From positions 1 to 9,796 of the forward strand of contig JANRKG010000499.1 in NCBI GenBank assembly GCA_033763635.1: a stretch of DNA of 9,796 nucleotides, read 5' to 3'. The notes beneath the pieces were generated by a model. It had not been told where the DNA came from. It saw only the letters and a program-made list of their open reading frames with translations, and did no database searches. Positions 1-6,974 of the stretch are shown in pieces. The position numbers and the translations under genes are program-made. The stretch's first letter is position 1; each line of letters opens with the position of its first letter. This DNA is from JANRKG01 sp033763635 (GTDB taxonomy: Bacteria; Cyanobacteriota; Cyanobacteriia; GCF-001939115).

Positions 1-129
1 CTGGTCAATTTTGCGATTGTCCGCACCATTGTGCTCAATCTGTTTCGCTCCCACGGCTATGACTCGATTACTCAGGCCATTCGCCGCGTTGCCCATGATA
101 TTCCCCGCTTACTTTCCTTTTTTCAATAG
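1..129 (+). CDS. Transposase, C-terminal fragment (IS4/ISAs1-like), 5' truncated by window
   Basis: An open frame runs from the first base to a TAG at 127-129 and gives 42 residues, including VRTIVLNLFRSHGYDSIT and ending RLLSFFQ. The pattern of an aliphatic 'VR..vLNLFR..Gy.SIt.A.R..AhDi..ll' helix is typical of the extreme C-terminus of DDE transposases of the IS4/ISAs1 type, which are common in cyanobacteria. The catalytic DDE residues lie outside the window, so whether the element is intact cannot be judged. The bases right after the stop (about 130-145) include CAGCCCTGCCC, which could be part of a terminal inverted repeat, but the other end is not available for comparison. The family call rests on recognition of the motif pattern only. 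Confidence 0.6.
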   Translation: MVNFAIVRTIVLNLFRSHGYDSITQAIRRVAHDIPRLLSFFQ

Positions 130-184
130 ATCAGCCCTGCCCTTGCTGCCACCAATAAAGTAAATGGTTTGTGTGTCTTCCTGG

Positions 185-742
185 TTATAGCTCGTCGCTG
201 TCATCGCGCACCTCAATTTGAGAATTGAATAACTTTCCGATACTATCCTCTGTCTCAGTTTTGGCTAGTGGAGTTTCTACTGGTTCTTCATCAAGACCCT
301 GTTTTTCATCAGTAAATTCAACTAGCACATCTGTAATTTCTGCTTCCTCAGTGTGGTTCAGTGTTTCACCTTCTGAAAGTGCTTCTGCTTGATCTGTTTT
401 TTGTTGTGTTTTAGCTGGTTTTTGTTGTGCTTGATCTGTTGCTTGTTGTGCTTGATCTGTTGCTTGTTGATTAGATCCAGCTTTATTGGATTTTCCTCGC
501 TGCGTGTAGCTCTTCAGCGTTGATGAGCTTATGTCAAAACCCATCTCTTTGAGTATGGCGGCAATTTCTTCATAGGTGTAACCTCTTTTGCGAAGAGTTT
601 TAATTACCGTAGTAAGACGCTTAATGCTTTTCTTCTGATTCAGTTCCTTATCATTCGTTTTAGTAGGGTACTTTTCCAATAATTCATCTTTAATTTCTTT
701 GAGATATTCAACTTTAAACTTCTTCCGTTTTTTCGGTTCCAT
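185..742 (-). CDS. Small helix-turn-helix protein with Q/T/D repeat and acidic tail, plasmid accessory type
   Basis: This 185-residue protein starts at ATG 740-742. The N-terminus (about 1-45) is very rich in Lys and Glu. Residues about 45-85 (TLRKRGYTYEEIAAILKEMG, then SSSTLKSYTQRGKS) look like a helix-turn-helix of the kind seen in plasmid oriT-binding and mobilization accessory proteins such as TraK-like proteins. After it comes a low-complexity linker with QQATDQA repeats (about 92-118) and a strongly acidic tail to the end. It reads away from mobC and mobA across the candidate oriT region, so a role in relaxosome assembly or in local regulation is plausible but inferred. The gene is visibly more A/T-rich than its neighbours, which suggests a separate origin. 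No convincing ribosome binding site is seen. A DNA-binding protein is likely; the exact family is not recognised. Confidence 0.75.
   Translation of the reverse strand: MEPKKRKKFKVEYLKEIKDELLEKYPTKTNDKELNQKKSIKRLTTVIKTLRKRGYTYEEIAAILKEMGFDISSSTLKSYTQRGKSNKAGSNQQATDQAQQATDQAQQKPAKTQQKTDQAEALSEGETLNHTEEAEITDVLVEFTDEKQGLDEEPVETPLAKTETEDSIGKLFNSQIEVRDDSDEL
422..463 (-). repeat. Two perfect 21-bp tandem repeats inside the HTH gene
   Basis: The 21-bp unit TTGTTGTGCTTGATCTGTTGC (plus strand; shown in pieces TTGTTGTGC, TTGATCTG, TTGC) occurs perfectly at 422-442 and 443-463, with a partial third copy starting at 464 and a diverged piece near 388-407. It encodes the QQATDQA heptads of the linker. The unit is a multiple of three, so copy-number change would keep the frame. 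It probably arose by slippage and sets the linker length. Confidence 0.9.
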
Positions 743-980
743 AGCAATTGAATGGTGGAAAATTTGTAAATTCAGTGAGCATCATAGCCTCTTAATTGAG
801 GTCATTAGCATCCGGGAAAATGCTGCTCTGCATGTCTTCTAGGGATTTCCCCTGTTGTCTGTCAGATCTATCCGCAGTAAAGTCATTTTTGCGTATTGGT
901 TGTTGTCCGTTCATTGTCCGCATTTAGGCCAGCATTCTTGGGTACAGGATAAGCCTTGTAGCTACACGCTCCAAGGCCCA
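743..980. other. Non-coding stretch between the HTH gene and the candidate oriT
   Basis: No convincing gene is seen here. The only frame of any size on the plus strand starts with TTG and has no ribosome binding site. There is a weak inverted repeat AGCAT/ATGCT at 807-811 and 820-824, and CCTC/GAGG around 789-802. The promoters of the leftward HTH gene and of the rightward mob operon probably lie in this stretch or the next one, but no clear -35/-10 pair stands out. Confidence 0.4.
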
Positions 981-1046
981 CCAGATTATTCGGCGCGATC
1001 GCTTCTCACAATCTGGCTTTATCCTGCAAGGGGTTCCACCCCCTTG
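981..1046 (+). other. oriT: Candidate origin of transfer (oriT) with MOBP-type nic core
   Basis: Three elements follow one another just upstream of mobC. First is an inverted repeat, CCAGATT (981-987) and AATCTGG (1010-1016), with a HIP1 site in its spacer. Second is TATCCTGC at 1020-1027, which matches the core YATCCTG|Y nic sequence of IncP/RP4-type MOBP relaxases; the expected cut is between G1026 and C1027. Third is a perfect 7-bp hairpin, CAAGGGG (1027-1033) and CCCCTTG (1040-1046), with a 6-nt loop. In IncP plasmids the accessory protein binds an inverted repeat on the 5' side of nic, which is the arrangement seen here. The adjacent relaxase is of the matching MOBP type. The site call is an inference from motif and position. 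Confidence 0.65.
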
Positions 1047-1131
1047 ACCCCGACAGCCGCATCCGTACTCCACTGAAATGCCGCTGGCTCGAAAGAGCGA
1101 TCAACCTATTCCCAACTTTTAATCAACAGCC

Positions 1132-1452
1132 ATGCCACAAGAAGAACCCCTTGACCAGGTAGTCCGGGCGCGTGTTCGCAGGTCTGAGAAAGCCCAGATG
1201 CAGGAGTCTGCCGATCGCGCTGGACTCACGCTGTCCGAATTTATGCGCCGTCGTAGCCTTGGCAAGCCAATTATTTCTCGCACTGATGAGCAGATGATCC
1301 GAGATCTGCGACGAATTGGAGGACTCCTTAAAAAGGTCAATAACGATAGTGGAGGCGCTTATACTTCTACGGTTGTTGAAGCGCTGGGGGCAGTGGGGAA
1401 CTTCATTGAGCAACTGAGCCGCGAGACAGACGATGATCGTCAAGAAGATTAA
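1132..1452 (+). CDS. mobC: MobC-type mobilization accessory protein (ribbon-helix-helix)
   Basis: This 106-residue protein has the typical MobC/TraJ/NikA layout: a short beta strand near VVRARVRRSEKAQMQE (about 9-24), then two helices around ADRAGLTLSEFMRRRSLGKP (about 28-47), and a C-terminal section with LRRIGGLLKKVNN (about 63-75). Proteins of this family bind oriT next to nic as dimers and load the relaxase, so the candidate oriT about 90 bp upstream is its likely target and its own control region. The start is the first ATG in frame; an in-frame stop lies just upstream at about 1120. No clear Shine-Dalgarno sequence precedes it. The 3' end overlaps the relaxase gene by 20 bp, which indicates one operon and probable translational coupling. 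Confidence 0.85.
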   Translation: MPQEEPLDQVVRARVRRSEKAQMQESADRAGLTLSEFMRRRSLGKPIISRTDEQMIRDLRRIGGLLKKVNNDSGGAYTSTVVEALGAVGNFIEQLSRETDDDRQED

Positions 1453-3319
1453 GAACCCTCGCAAATCTGCCTCCAAGTCCACTCGCATTTTCCGACTGAC
1501 CGACTACATCCGATCGCCTGAACGAGAGGACTCCCAGGAGAAGTGTGTCTATACGGGGTCGCGTGGTTTTCTCACGCAAAAGCACCATAGCCAGAAGGCA
1601 GAGATGCTGGCCCTGGCTCAGGATGCTCCTCGAAGTAAAGACCCGATCAGCCACTTCGTCTTGAGTTGGCATGAAGGGGAACGTCCAAGCGAAGTGCAGA
1701 TTGAAGAGGCTGTCGATATCTTCCTTGACCAATTGGGATGGCAGGATCATCAGGTGATCTTTGGTTTGCACGCGGATACCGATAATTTGCACCTGCATCT
1801 TGCAATCAATCGAGTTCATCCGATTACGCTGAAGGTCATCAATCCCCATCGCGGATTTGATATTGAAGATGCCCACCGGGCGATTGCTCGAATTGAGCAT
1901 GCCCAGGGGTGGCAGAGAGAACCGCATGGCCGCCATCAGGTGATTGATGGAAAAGTGGAGCGGGTACAGACTTCAGAAAAATCCCGCCAACCTGCCCAAA
2001 AGCAACGGGATGTTGAATGGCGCACAGGCGAAAAGTCAGCAGAGCGGATTGCGATCGAGACGGCGGCCCCGATCTTGAAGCAGGTCAGCAGTTGGCAGGA
2101 GTTGCATCGGTTGCTGGCAGAACAAGGGATGCGGTATGAGAGAGTAGGCAGCGGAGCCAAAATATTCGTAGGAGACATTGCCGTAAAAGCCAGTAGTGCA
2201 GACCGCAATGCCAGTCTTTCCAAAATGGAGAAGCGCCTGGGAGCGTATGAGCCACCCCTGGAAGTCCGCCCGATCGCAGAGAGAGGGCCGGAACCGCTCC
2301 AGGAGGTGCCGGACTGGGATCGCTATATTGCAGAGCGAAAGGATTACCAGGCAGCCAAAGCATCCGCACTACTGGAGTTGAAGAGACGGCAGGAAGCGGA
2401 GGCCCAGCAGCTTTGCCAGGAGCAGCAGCAAGAACGTAAAGAAGTGCTGGCTTTGGAGTGGCAAGGACTGGGGCAGGTACGAAATGCCGTGCAGAGCGTC
2501 CTGGCGGATGAACAGAAAGAGGAGCGGACTGCTTTGAGCGATCGCCATCAAGAAGAACGGCGGCAGATTCGATCGCAGTATCCTCCTTGCCTGGATCTAG
2601 AGCAGTGGCAATTGCAGCAAGCCAATCTAGAAGCCGCCAAGCGAAAGAAACGACAGGCCGAAAATCAGGTGGATACTTTGCCAGATGTGTCTGTGATTTC
2701 GGTCATTACTGCTCCAGTAGATTTAGAAGAGTTACCTGTTGCCTCGGTTGAAGCTGCGATCGCATTGGAGGGAGAGAGCCAGGAATCAAGTTTTGAGCAG
2801 CAGGATGCTCCAGAAAACTTGGAGGAGGTTCAACAGAGTTTGGAGGATACAGAGAATTCAGAAGAGTTACCTGTTGCTGCGATCGCATTGGAGGAAGAGA
2901 GCCAGGAATCAAGTTCTGAGCAGCAGGAGGTTCAGCAGAGTTTGGAGGATGCGGAGGTTCAACGTGCGATCGTGGCTTACCAGAGACATCATTATTCGCT
3001 CTGGAAGAATAAGGACAGGGAGCTAACCCAGGTTGATGCAGTGGTGGCAATGCGGATGCGGATTACCCGGCATAGCCAGAGCAATATTGAAAAAGCAGTT
3101 CGGCAATGTGCCCCAGGGCGATACCCGGATGCCCGATGGCCGGATGGGTACGCCGATTGGGATGGTTATGCGAAGCGGACTGTTGAGTACGCTTTCAGTG
3201 AGAATGCTGCTTCCACATTCTATCGGCTTAGAGGAAAACGCATGGAGTTCCAGTGCCTTGAAGAAGGGCGTAAGGGGGTTCAGAAGCGGCAGAGCAAGAC
3301 AGATGAATACAGCCGGTGA
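1433..3319 (+). CDS. mobA: MOBP-family relaxase (TraI/MobA-like) with long repeat-bearing tail
   Basis: This 628-residue protein would nick one strand at oriT and stay bound to the 5' end to pilot it during conjugative mobilization. The relaxase domain spans about residues 1-180: candidate catalytic Tyr25 in LTDYIRSP, SHFVLSWH (about 73-80), and the metal-binding His triad motif HADTDNLHLHLAINRVHP (113-130), followed by IEHAQGW. Residues about 195-273 (TGEKSAERIAIE, SWQELHRLLAEQGMRYE, VKASS, KRLG) match the conserved middle region of TraI/MobA relaxases. Residues about 310-385 are Q/E/R-rich and probably coiled coil. Residues about 432-507 hold two acidic tandem repeats. The last 110 or so residues (AYQRHHYSLW, VAMRMRITRHSQSNIEKAVR, YAKRTVEYAF) form a separate helical domain that I believe also follows primase-like domains in other plasmid proteins. 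It overlaps mobC by 20 bp. No secretion-system genes are seen, so transfer would need a helper. Confidence 0.9.
   Translation: MIVKKIKNPRKSASKSTRIFRLTDYIRSPEREDSQEKCVYTGSRGFLTQKHHSQKAEMLALAQDAPRSKDPISHFVLSWHEGERPSEVQIEEAVDIFLDQLGWQDHQVIFGLHADTDNLHLHLAINRVHPITLKVINPHRGFDIEDAHRAIARIEHAQGWQREPHGRHQVIDGKVERVQTSEKSRQPAQKQRDVEWRTGEKSAERIAIETAAPILKQVSSWQELHRLLAEQGMRYERVGSGAKIFVGDIAVKASSADRNASLSKMEKRLGAYEPPLEVRPIAERGPEPLQEVPDWDRYIAERKDYQAAKASALLELKRRQEAEAQQLCQEQQQERKEVLALEWQGLGQVRNAVQSVLADEQKEERTALSDRHQEERRQIRSQYPPCLDLEQWQLQQANLEAAKRKKRQAENQVDTLPDVSVISVITAPVDLEELPVASVEAAIALEGESQESSFEQQDAPENLEEVQQSLEDTENSEELPVAAIALEEESQESSSEQQEVQQSLEDAEVQRAIVAYQRHHYSLWKNKDRELTQVDAVVAMRMRITRHSQSNIEKAVRQCAPGRYPDARWPDGYADWDGYAKRTVEYAFSENAASTFYRLRGKRMEFQCLEEGRKGVQKRQSKTDEYSR
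2726..2952 (+). repeat. Imperfect tandem repeat coding for an acidic spacer in the relaxase
   Basis: Unit 1 (about 2726-2851) and unit 2 (about 2861-2952) both start with GAAGAGTTACCTGTTGC, contain TGCGATCGCATTGGAGG and GAGCCAGGAATCAAGTT, and end in CAGAGTTTGGAGGAT. Unit 2 lacks 12 bp (4 codons) and 21 bp (7 codons) present in unit 1, so all length changes keep the frame. A third fragment, GAGGTTCAAC, follows at 2954-2963. Each unit carries a HIP1 octamer. The protein unit is ELPVA..AIALE.ESQESS.EQQ..VQQSLED, which looks like a flexible acidic linker between the coiled coil and the C-terminal domain. Confidence 0.85.
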
Positions 3320-3449
3320 TGGCGTTTTGCTCCTGCACCAAGACTTCCCCTGCCAACTTGCCCGATCGGGCTGGAGGGGGAGTGACGATGGAGTGAGGGT
3401 AGTGGATGTCGATCCTTCAAGCCGATCGGTGATCGCCCAATGGCTGTGA
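3303..3449 (+). CDS. Possible small protein of 48 residues after the relaxase gene
   Basis: An ATG at 3303, 17 bp inside the end of the relaxase gene, opens a 48-codon frame ending in TGA at 3447-3449. It reads through the part of the intergenic region where no other gene lies. The product begins MNTAGDGVLLLHQDFPCQLA and ends VVDVDPSSRSVIAQWL. Its composition is protein-like, and the overlap would allow coupling to the relaxase gene. Against it are the small size, the absence of a good Shine-Dalgarno sequence and the fact that the same frame also runs open as a shadow of the relaxase gene. I do not recognise a family. Confidence 0.35.
   Translation: MNTAGDGVLLLHQDFPCQLARSGWRGSDDGVRVVDVDPSSRSVIAQWL
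3360..3371. repeat. Perfect 12-bp palindrome GCCCGATCGGGC
   Basis: The self-complementary sequence GCCCGATCGGGC contains a GATC centre and lies between the convergent relaxase and rep genes, inside the possible small gene at 3303-3449. It is not followed by a T-run on either strand, so it is not a classical terminator by itself. Confidence 0.6.
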
Positions 3450-3494
3450 CCTGGAATCCGGTTGGATGGCGATGGGCACAGCAAGCGAAACGGG

Positions 3495-3515
3495 GCACAA
3501 AGATTTGATTTGTGC
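3495..3515. terminator. Hairpin between convergent mob and rep genes, possible bidirectional terminator
   Basis: GCACAAA (3495-3501) and TTTGTGC (3509-3515) form a perfect 7-bp stem with a 7-nt loop. It sits 31 bp beyond the end of the leftward rep gene and about 175 bp after the relaxase gene. No long T-run follows on either strand, so it would be a weak or factor-assisted terminator at best. Position between convergent genes is the main argument. Confidence 0.35.
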
Positions 3516-3545
3516 ATTCCGTTAATCATGGTTGCAAGGCAGTGT

Positions 3546-6500
3546 CTACACTACCAATTCAACTTCACTCAAAGGGATATAGGCTGACACCCAGTTCATG
3601 AGCGCACCTAACCGCTTGCCCAAAACAATCCCTCCTTGAATAGACTGGGCCAGCAGAACCTCCCCGCTGCGGGACCACCGGAACTTTTGTCCGGGGGAAA
3701 GGTTGATCTCCTCCTTCGGGGAGGATGAATTCTCGGTAGACTCAGCTTGTATAGGGGGATCTTCCTTAATTAACGAGTTAAGACTACGAGAAGCTAACCT
3801 TGCTCTGACTGCTTCGAGGAGCCTGGTTCTCAAAGGATCATCTAAGCCCATGACCCTCCAGATTTTGGTCTGGGTGCCCCTGCTTCCCTCTTTTCTAATG
3901 ACCTCGGCACCAAGTCCCAACTTTGCCAGTAATTTGTTGACTGTTTGAATTGGAGTGTGTTCCGGCTTGATTTGCAGACGGAGCCAGTAGAGGATTTCCC
4001 TCTGATGCTTCAAGCAAATCTGATGGGTTGCAATGGCACGAGGATCGTGGTTGCTGTAGGTGCTATCGAGATTCAACAGTTCCAGGATGCCTGTCTTCTG
4101 TAAGATGACGGCTAGAGCGTAGCGACGGGGCAGTTTGTGGAAGGCGCGGTACTGACCAGAAAGTACCTTTCTAGCCTCAGCGATATCCTGGTCCTTCAGG
4201 GCCTCTGGGTTTTCAGCTTCAGCCTGGAATCGAGCGCCTCTAGCAAGCTTGCCCCTGTCTTTGATGATGCTCTGGTAGCATTCCTCTGCATCGTCGAATA
4301 GGATGCCAGGGAACTGGTGCCGATAGATGACTTTAAGCGCCCGGATTCGGTTCGCTTCCGTGGTTTCCATTGATTCGAGAGAGTCATTGGCCCACTCAAG
4401 TGTGTGTTGTTGTGGATCAATCGGGGTCTCTGCCATCTTCTGGGCATCATTGCGCCAAATCTGCTCTTGAATCGTTTTCCACAACTGAGTCGTGGCCCGA
4501 TTCTCGGCAACTTTCGTAACCGTGACATGATGTCCTGCTGTCTTCAGGTCTGCCTGTAAAGCATCAAAGGCAATCCTTTTCTGAAGACCGGATACGCTGA
4601 CAGCAGCAGCCATGTAGTTGAGACAGGTGATTTCGTCTGCGGTCTGTTGCGGGCTTTCCATTCCTGCCAGGGCTGTCATGGCTTTGATATTAAGCTCCCA
4701 CCGCGCTGAAATAGCAGATGAGTATCCCAGCATCTCATCGGAAGTGCCCAGGATGAGCGGCAGCGTATAGATATGCCGGGGAACAGGCGGGCGGTATCGG
4801 CCCAATAGCTGCATGTGACTGTCTGTTGCAAGACAAGAGAAGTAGCCCCACACTTCGCTGAAGTAGGCATTTTGGGCAGAGACACCCCCCTCGATCGACA
4901 CTCCTGTTCTAGCAGATGGAGACAGGATCAAAATGTCCGGTTGATGGTCTTTCAGCCATTGGTCAGGATCATTGAAGAAGCCGTCAAAACACCCTTTCTG
5001 ATTCGTCTGACCATCAATGCGAATCACTTTGATAGCACCATTTGCAGCCAAAGCCTTTTCTAGCTTGACGGCCTCAGCTTGAGAGCTGGTGACAATGAGC
5101 AGTTTTCTGCCAAAGTTCACAGTCTCCATCAGTCGATATCTGAAGCCATTCACAGGCCCCTGGTACAGAACGCAGTTCCAGGGGTCAGCCTGTTTTTGAT
5201 GAGAAAAGACACGAACTTTGTCCTTGTCCACTCCCGCCAATTCCTGCACCAGCTTCACAGCCCGATCGGGAAGGTTTGCCTCGGCCATAACGATACAGCC
5301 AGTGGTGATGGCATGACGCATGACCTGAGCGAATAAGCCAGTAACCTGCTGGTAGCGGGCACAGGTGGTATCTCCAGATAGGGTGTGGTAGATGGTGGCA
5401 TTGGCCTCATCCAGGAACAGGGCAATCGGGGTAGCCATCAGCCAGTCCGGGAGGCGATGGAGAGAATTCGGACACAGGACCAGGCCACCTTGATGGCGTA
5501 CCATCGCCCAGAGCGCTGTTTGTTCCTCTTCGCTGTGTCCAAAATCATGGATGTGGGGTAGGCCCGCTTCCTGGGCTGTTTGCTGTCCCAGGCTATTGAG
5601 AGGGGCCAGAACGATCGCCAAGATACCTAGAGTTCGGCATTGGGCAATCCAATCTCGAATGGTGCGGTAGGTTTTACCGCTGTTCATCGCAGCACACAGA
5701 GCGTGGAGGTATCCTAGCTTGAGTTTTGGCAGTTCTGGCAAGTATTCGCCTTCCGTCTCCCGTTCGATGCGGTATGACAATCGGTTTAATCTTTGTATAG
5801 CAGCCAGTAGGCCAGGAACACAGTTCTGGCGTTTGTACTGCTGAAAGCCAAGAGCAGCCTTTAAGGTGTGCTGGAGCCACTGGGCAGGATTTGCCTGCTG
5901 AACCAGGGCATCATCAATACCTTTGCCCTCGGATGGTTCCCAGATGGGTACAGTTACCTTGCAACCGTCTTTTTCTAATACGGTTCCCAGTTTCAGGATC
6001 TGTTGATAGACCTTGGCTCGCGTGGCAAGCTTCTCATCCTGGTCAAAGATGATGTGAATCTTGCGGTCAGGGGTTACAAACGGCTTGAGAGGATCATGCA
6101 GTTCTAAGATTCCCTTCTGATGCCAGCAGGTGATCCCCCGCAGTGCGATCGCTGGAATGCCTTCGTTTATTAACTTGAGTGCTTTCTTCAACCCCTCAGT
6201 GATGGCAATAGGGAGGTTACAGCGGTGTACGACTTGCCAGAACGTTTCACCCTCCAAGGCAGTTACCTTGTATTTCTGATACAGATTGGCTTCTGTTTCG
6301 GCATCTACAAAGGGTAATAGTGGAACAGCAGTGGAGCCTGGTGGGGTTTCATACTTGATCAGCTTTTCTTTCTGTTCGCCAAAACCTTTAGACGCTTTTC
6401 GGGGGGCTTGGGGTTTAAAGATGGGGGTCTCTGCTGTCGCTCCGTTGAGGGTGGTGCCGTAGGCAATCCAACCTCCTTGCTCGACAAACTCATACTTCTT

Positions 6501-6692
6501 CAGAAGCATGGCTACGCCACGGGTCACGTAACTCGTGACCTTTTGCATTTTGTCAACTTGGTCCTCAATGAGGGCACTGAGGGCCGCTTTTTCACCGAGC
6601 CATTGGGCGTTAGCGAGGGTAAGCCGATCTGGGATGCCAGAGCTACGAAAGTCGTTCAGCATCCAATCATGTCCACAGAGAAGAGCAGTCAT
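3546..6692 (-). CDS. Plasmid replication protein, CyRepA1-like (TOPRIM plus SF2 helicase)
   Basis: This 1048-residue protein combines a primase-like and a helicase-like module, as in the CyRepA1 replication proteins of cyanobacterial plasmids, and would melt or unwind the origin and support primer synthesis. Residues about 160-265 form a TOPRIM/DUF3854-like region: ITEGLKKALKLINEGIPAIA (from 164), HIIFDQDEK (213-221) and GKGIDDALV (256-264). The helicase follows: Walker A variant AAMNSGKT (334-341), LFLDEAN (425-431) as the DEAD-like motif II, LLIVTSSQAEA and VIRIDGQTNQ, then ILSPSARTGVSIEGG (about 589-603) and QLLGRYRP (628-635) as motifs V and VI. The frame stays open to a TTG at 6767, but I prefer ATG 6690-6692, which is preceded by a purine-rich GACGGGGGGCGG stretch and fits the usual N-terminus. 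The gene is convergent with mobA. The family name is from recognition; the helicase and TOPRIM motifs are seen directly. Confidence 0.88.
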   Translation of the reverse strand: MTALLCGHDWMLNDFRSSGIPDRLTLANAQWLGEKAALSALIEDQVDKMQKVTSYVTRGVAMLLKKYEFVEQGGWIAYGTTLNGATAETPIFKPQAPRKASKGFGEQKEKLIKYETPPGSTAVPLLPFVDAETEANLYQKYKVTALEGETFWQVVHRCNLPIAITEGLKKALKLINEGIPAIALRGITCWHQKGILELHDPLKPFVTPDRKIHIIFDQDEKLATRAKVYQQILKLGTVLEKDGCKVTVPIWEPSEGKGIDDALVQQANPAQWLQHTLKAALGFQQYKRQNCVPGLLAAIQRLNRLSYRIERETEGEYLPELPKLKLGYLHALCAAMNSGKTYRTIRDWIAQCRTLGILAIVLAPLNSLGQQTAQEAGLPHIHDFGHSEEEQTALWAMVRHQGGLVLCPNSLHRLPDWLMATPIALFLDEANATIYHTLSGDTTCARYQQVTGLFAQVMRHAITTGCIVMAEANLPDRAVKLVQELAGVDKDKVRVFSHQKQADPWNCVLYQGPVNGFRYRLMETVNFGRKLLIVTSSQAEAVKLEKALAANGAIKVIRIDGQTNQKGCFDGFFNDPDQWLKDHQPDILILSPSARTGVSIEGGVSAQNAYFSEVWGYFSCLATDSHMQLLGRYRPPVPRHIYTLPLILGTSDEMLGYSSAISARWELNIKAMTALAGMESPQQTADEITCLNYMAAAVSVSGLQKRIAFDALQADLKTAGHHVTVTKVAENRATTQLWKTIQEQIWRNDAQKMAETPIDPQQHTLEWANDSLESMETTEANRIRALKVIYRHQFPGILFDDAEECYQSIIKDRGKLARGARFQAEAENPEALKDQDIAEARKVLSGQYRAFHKLPRRYALAVILQKTGILELLNLDSTYSNHDPRAIATHQICLKHQREILYWLRLQIKPEHTPIQTVNKLLAKLGLGAEVIRKEGSRGTQTKIWRVMGLDDPLRTRLLEAVRARLASRSLNSLIKEDPPIQAESTENSSSPKEEINLSPGQKFRWSRSGEVLLAQSIQGGIVLGKRLGALMNWVSAYIPLSEVELVV

Positions 6693-6832
6693 AAACCGCC
6701 CCCCGTCGAGAGAAGTTTGTGCTGTTGAAAGGCAAAGGCAGAGGACAGTAAACCTGTTAGCCAGCAATCAATAGCTCTGTCTGGGTGGAAGACGTTTTCA
6801 GGGATTGTTCGTTCTGATATGGGGAGCATTTG

Positions 6833-6859
6833 GGTTTCCTTTGGGGAGAGCAGGAAACC
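6833..6859. repeat. Perfect 8-bp inverted repeat in the rep leader
   Basis: GGTTTCCT (6833-6840) and AGGAAACC (6852-6859) are exact complements around an 11-nt loop. Outer bases extend the pairing in broken form (GTTCG at about 6809-6813 with CGAAC at 6864-6868). On the rep transcript this would be a stable hairpin about 140 nt before the preferred start codon. It could take part in leader-based control of rep or in origin structure. Confidence 0.7.
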
Positions 6860-6889
6860 GGAGCGAACCCTTACTTTGAGTATTGGCAG

Positions 6890-6923
6890 CTATGAGAATT
6901 CATAGAAGGGTGGATATTTCCAC
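6890..6923. repeat. Two adjacent short inverted repeats upstream of rep
   Basis: CTATGA-GAAT-TCATAG (6890-6905) and GTGGA-TATT-TCCAC (6910-6923) are perfect arms around 4-nt loops, separated by only four bases. Their closeness to each other and to the A/T-rich tract that follows suggests protein-binding sites or a cruciform-prone segment rather than chance, although either alone would be unremarkable. Confidence 0.6.
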
Positions 6924-6945
6924 TTCAAGAGTTCTTATATAGATG

Positions 6946-6972
6946 TTGTAATACGCCAAGACAGCATATACT
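6946..6972 (+). promoter_or_regulatory. Candidate plus-strand promoter
   Basis: TTGTAA (6946-6951) and TATACT (6967-6972) resemble a -35/-10 pair with a 15-bp spacer, which is shorter than the usual 16-18. The -10 lies inside the imperfect palindrome ACAG-N6-CTGT (6961-6974), a good place for an operator. It points away from rep and towards a short hairpin-rich stretch without a plus-strand gene. Confidence 0.3.
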
Positions 6973-6974
6973 GT

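Larger units (their letters stand above)
6693..6974 (-). other. Structured upstream region of rep, candidate replication origin and leader
   Basis: No gene is seen in this stretch. It is unusually dense in short repeats: an 8-bp perfect inverted repeat at 6833-6859, CTATGA/TCATAG at 6890-6905, GTGGA/TCCAC at 6910-6923, and an imperfect palindrome ACAG-N6-CTGT at 6961-6974. The 9-mer GTATTGGCA occurs at 6880-6888 and again at 6977-6985, with a related inverted CCAAATACC at 6991-6999, so these may be iteron-like binding sites. An A/T-rich tract lies at about 6930-6950. Position directly upstream of the replication gene makes this the best origin candidate in the window, by inference. The leftward rep promoter should also lie here or further right, but I cannot fix it. 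Confidence 0.45.

Noticed and set aside
422..463. 21-bp repeats considered as CRISPR or iterons
   Set aside because: The copies are directly adjacent without spacers, only two are complete, and they lie in a coding frame as whole codons.
855..1076. A 73-codon plus-strand frame running through the oriT region
   Set aside because: It starts with TTG, has no ribosome binding site, and its last third is just the translated nic core and hairpin of the candidate oriT.
1403..1936. Long minus-strand frame of 177 codons opposite the relaxase gene
   Set aside because: It is a shadow of the relaxase gene, whose domain motifs are unmistakable on the plus strand.
6693..6767. N-terminal extension of rep to the TTG at 6767
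   Set aside because: The added 25 residues come from a TTG start and lack similarity to a usual N-terminus, while the internal ATG at 6692 has a purine-rich stretch before it.
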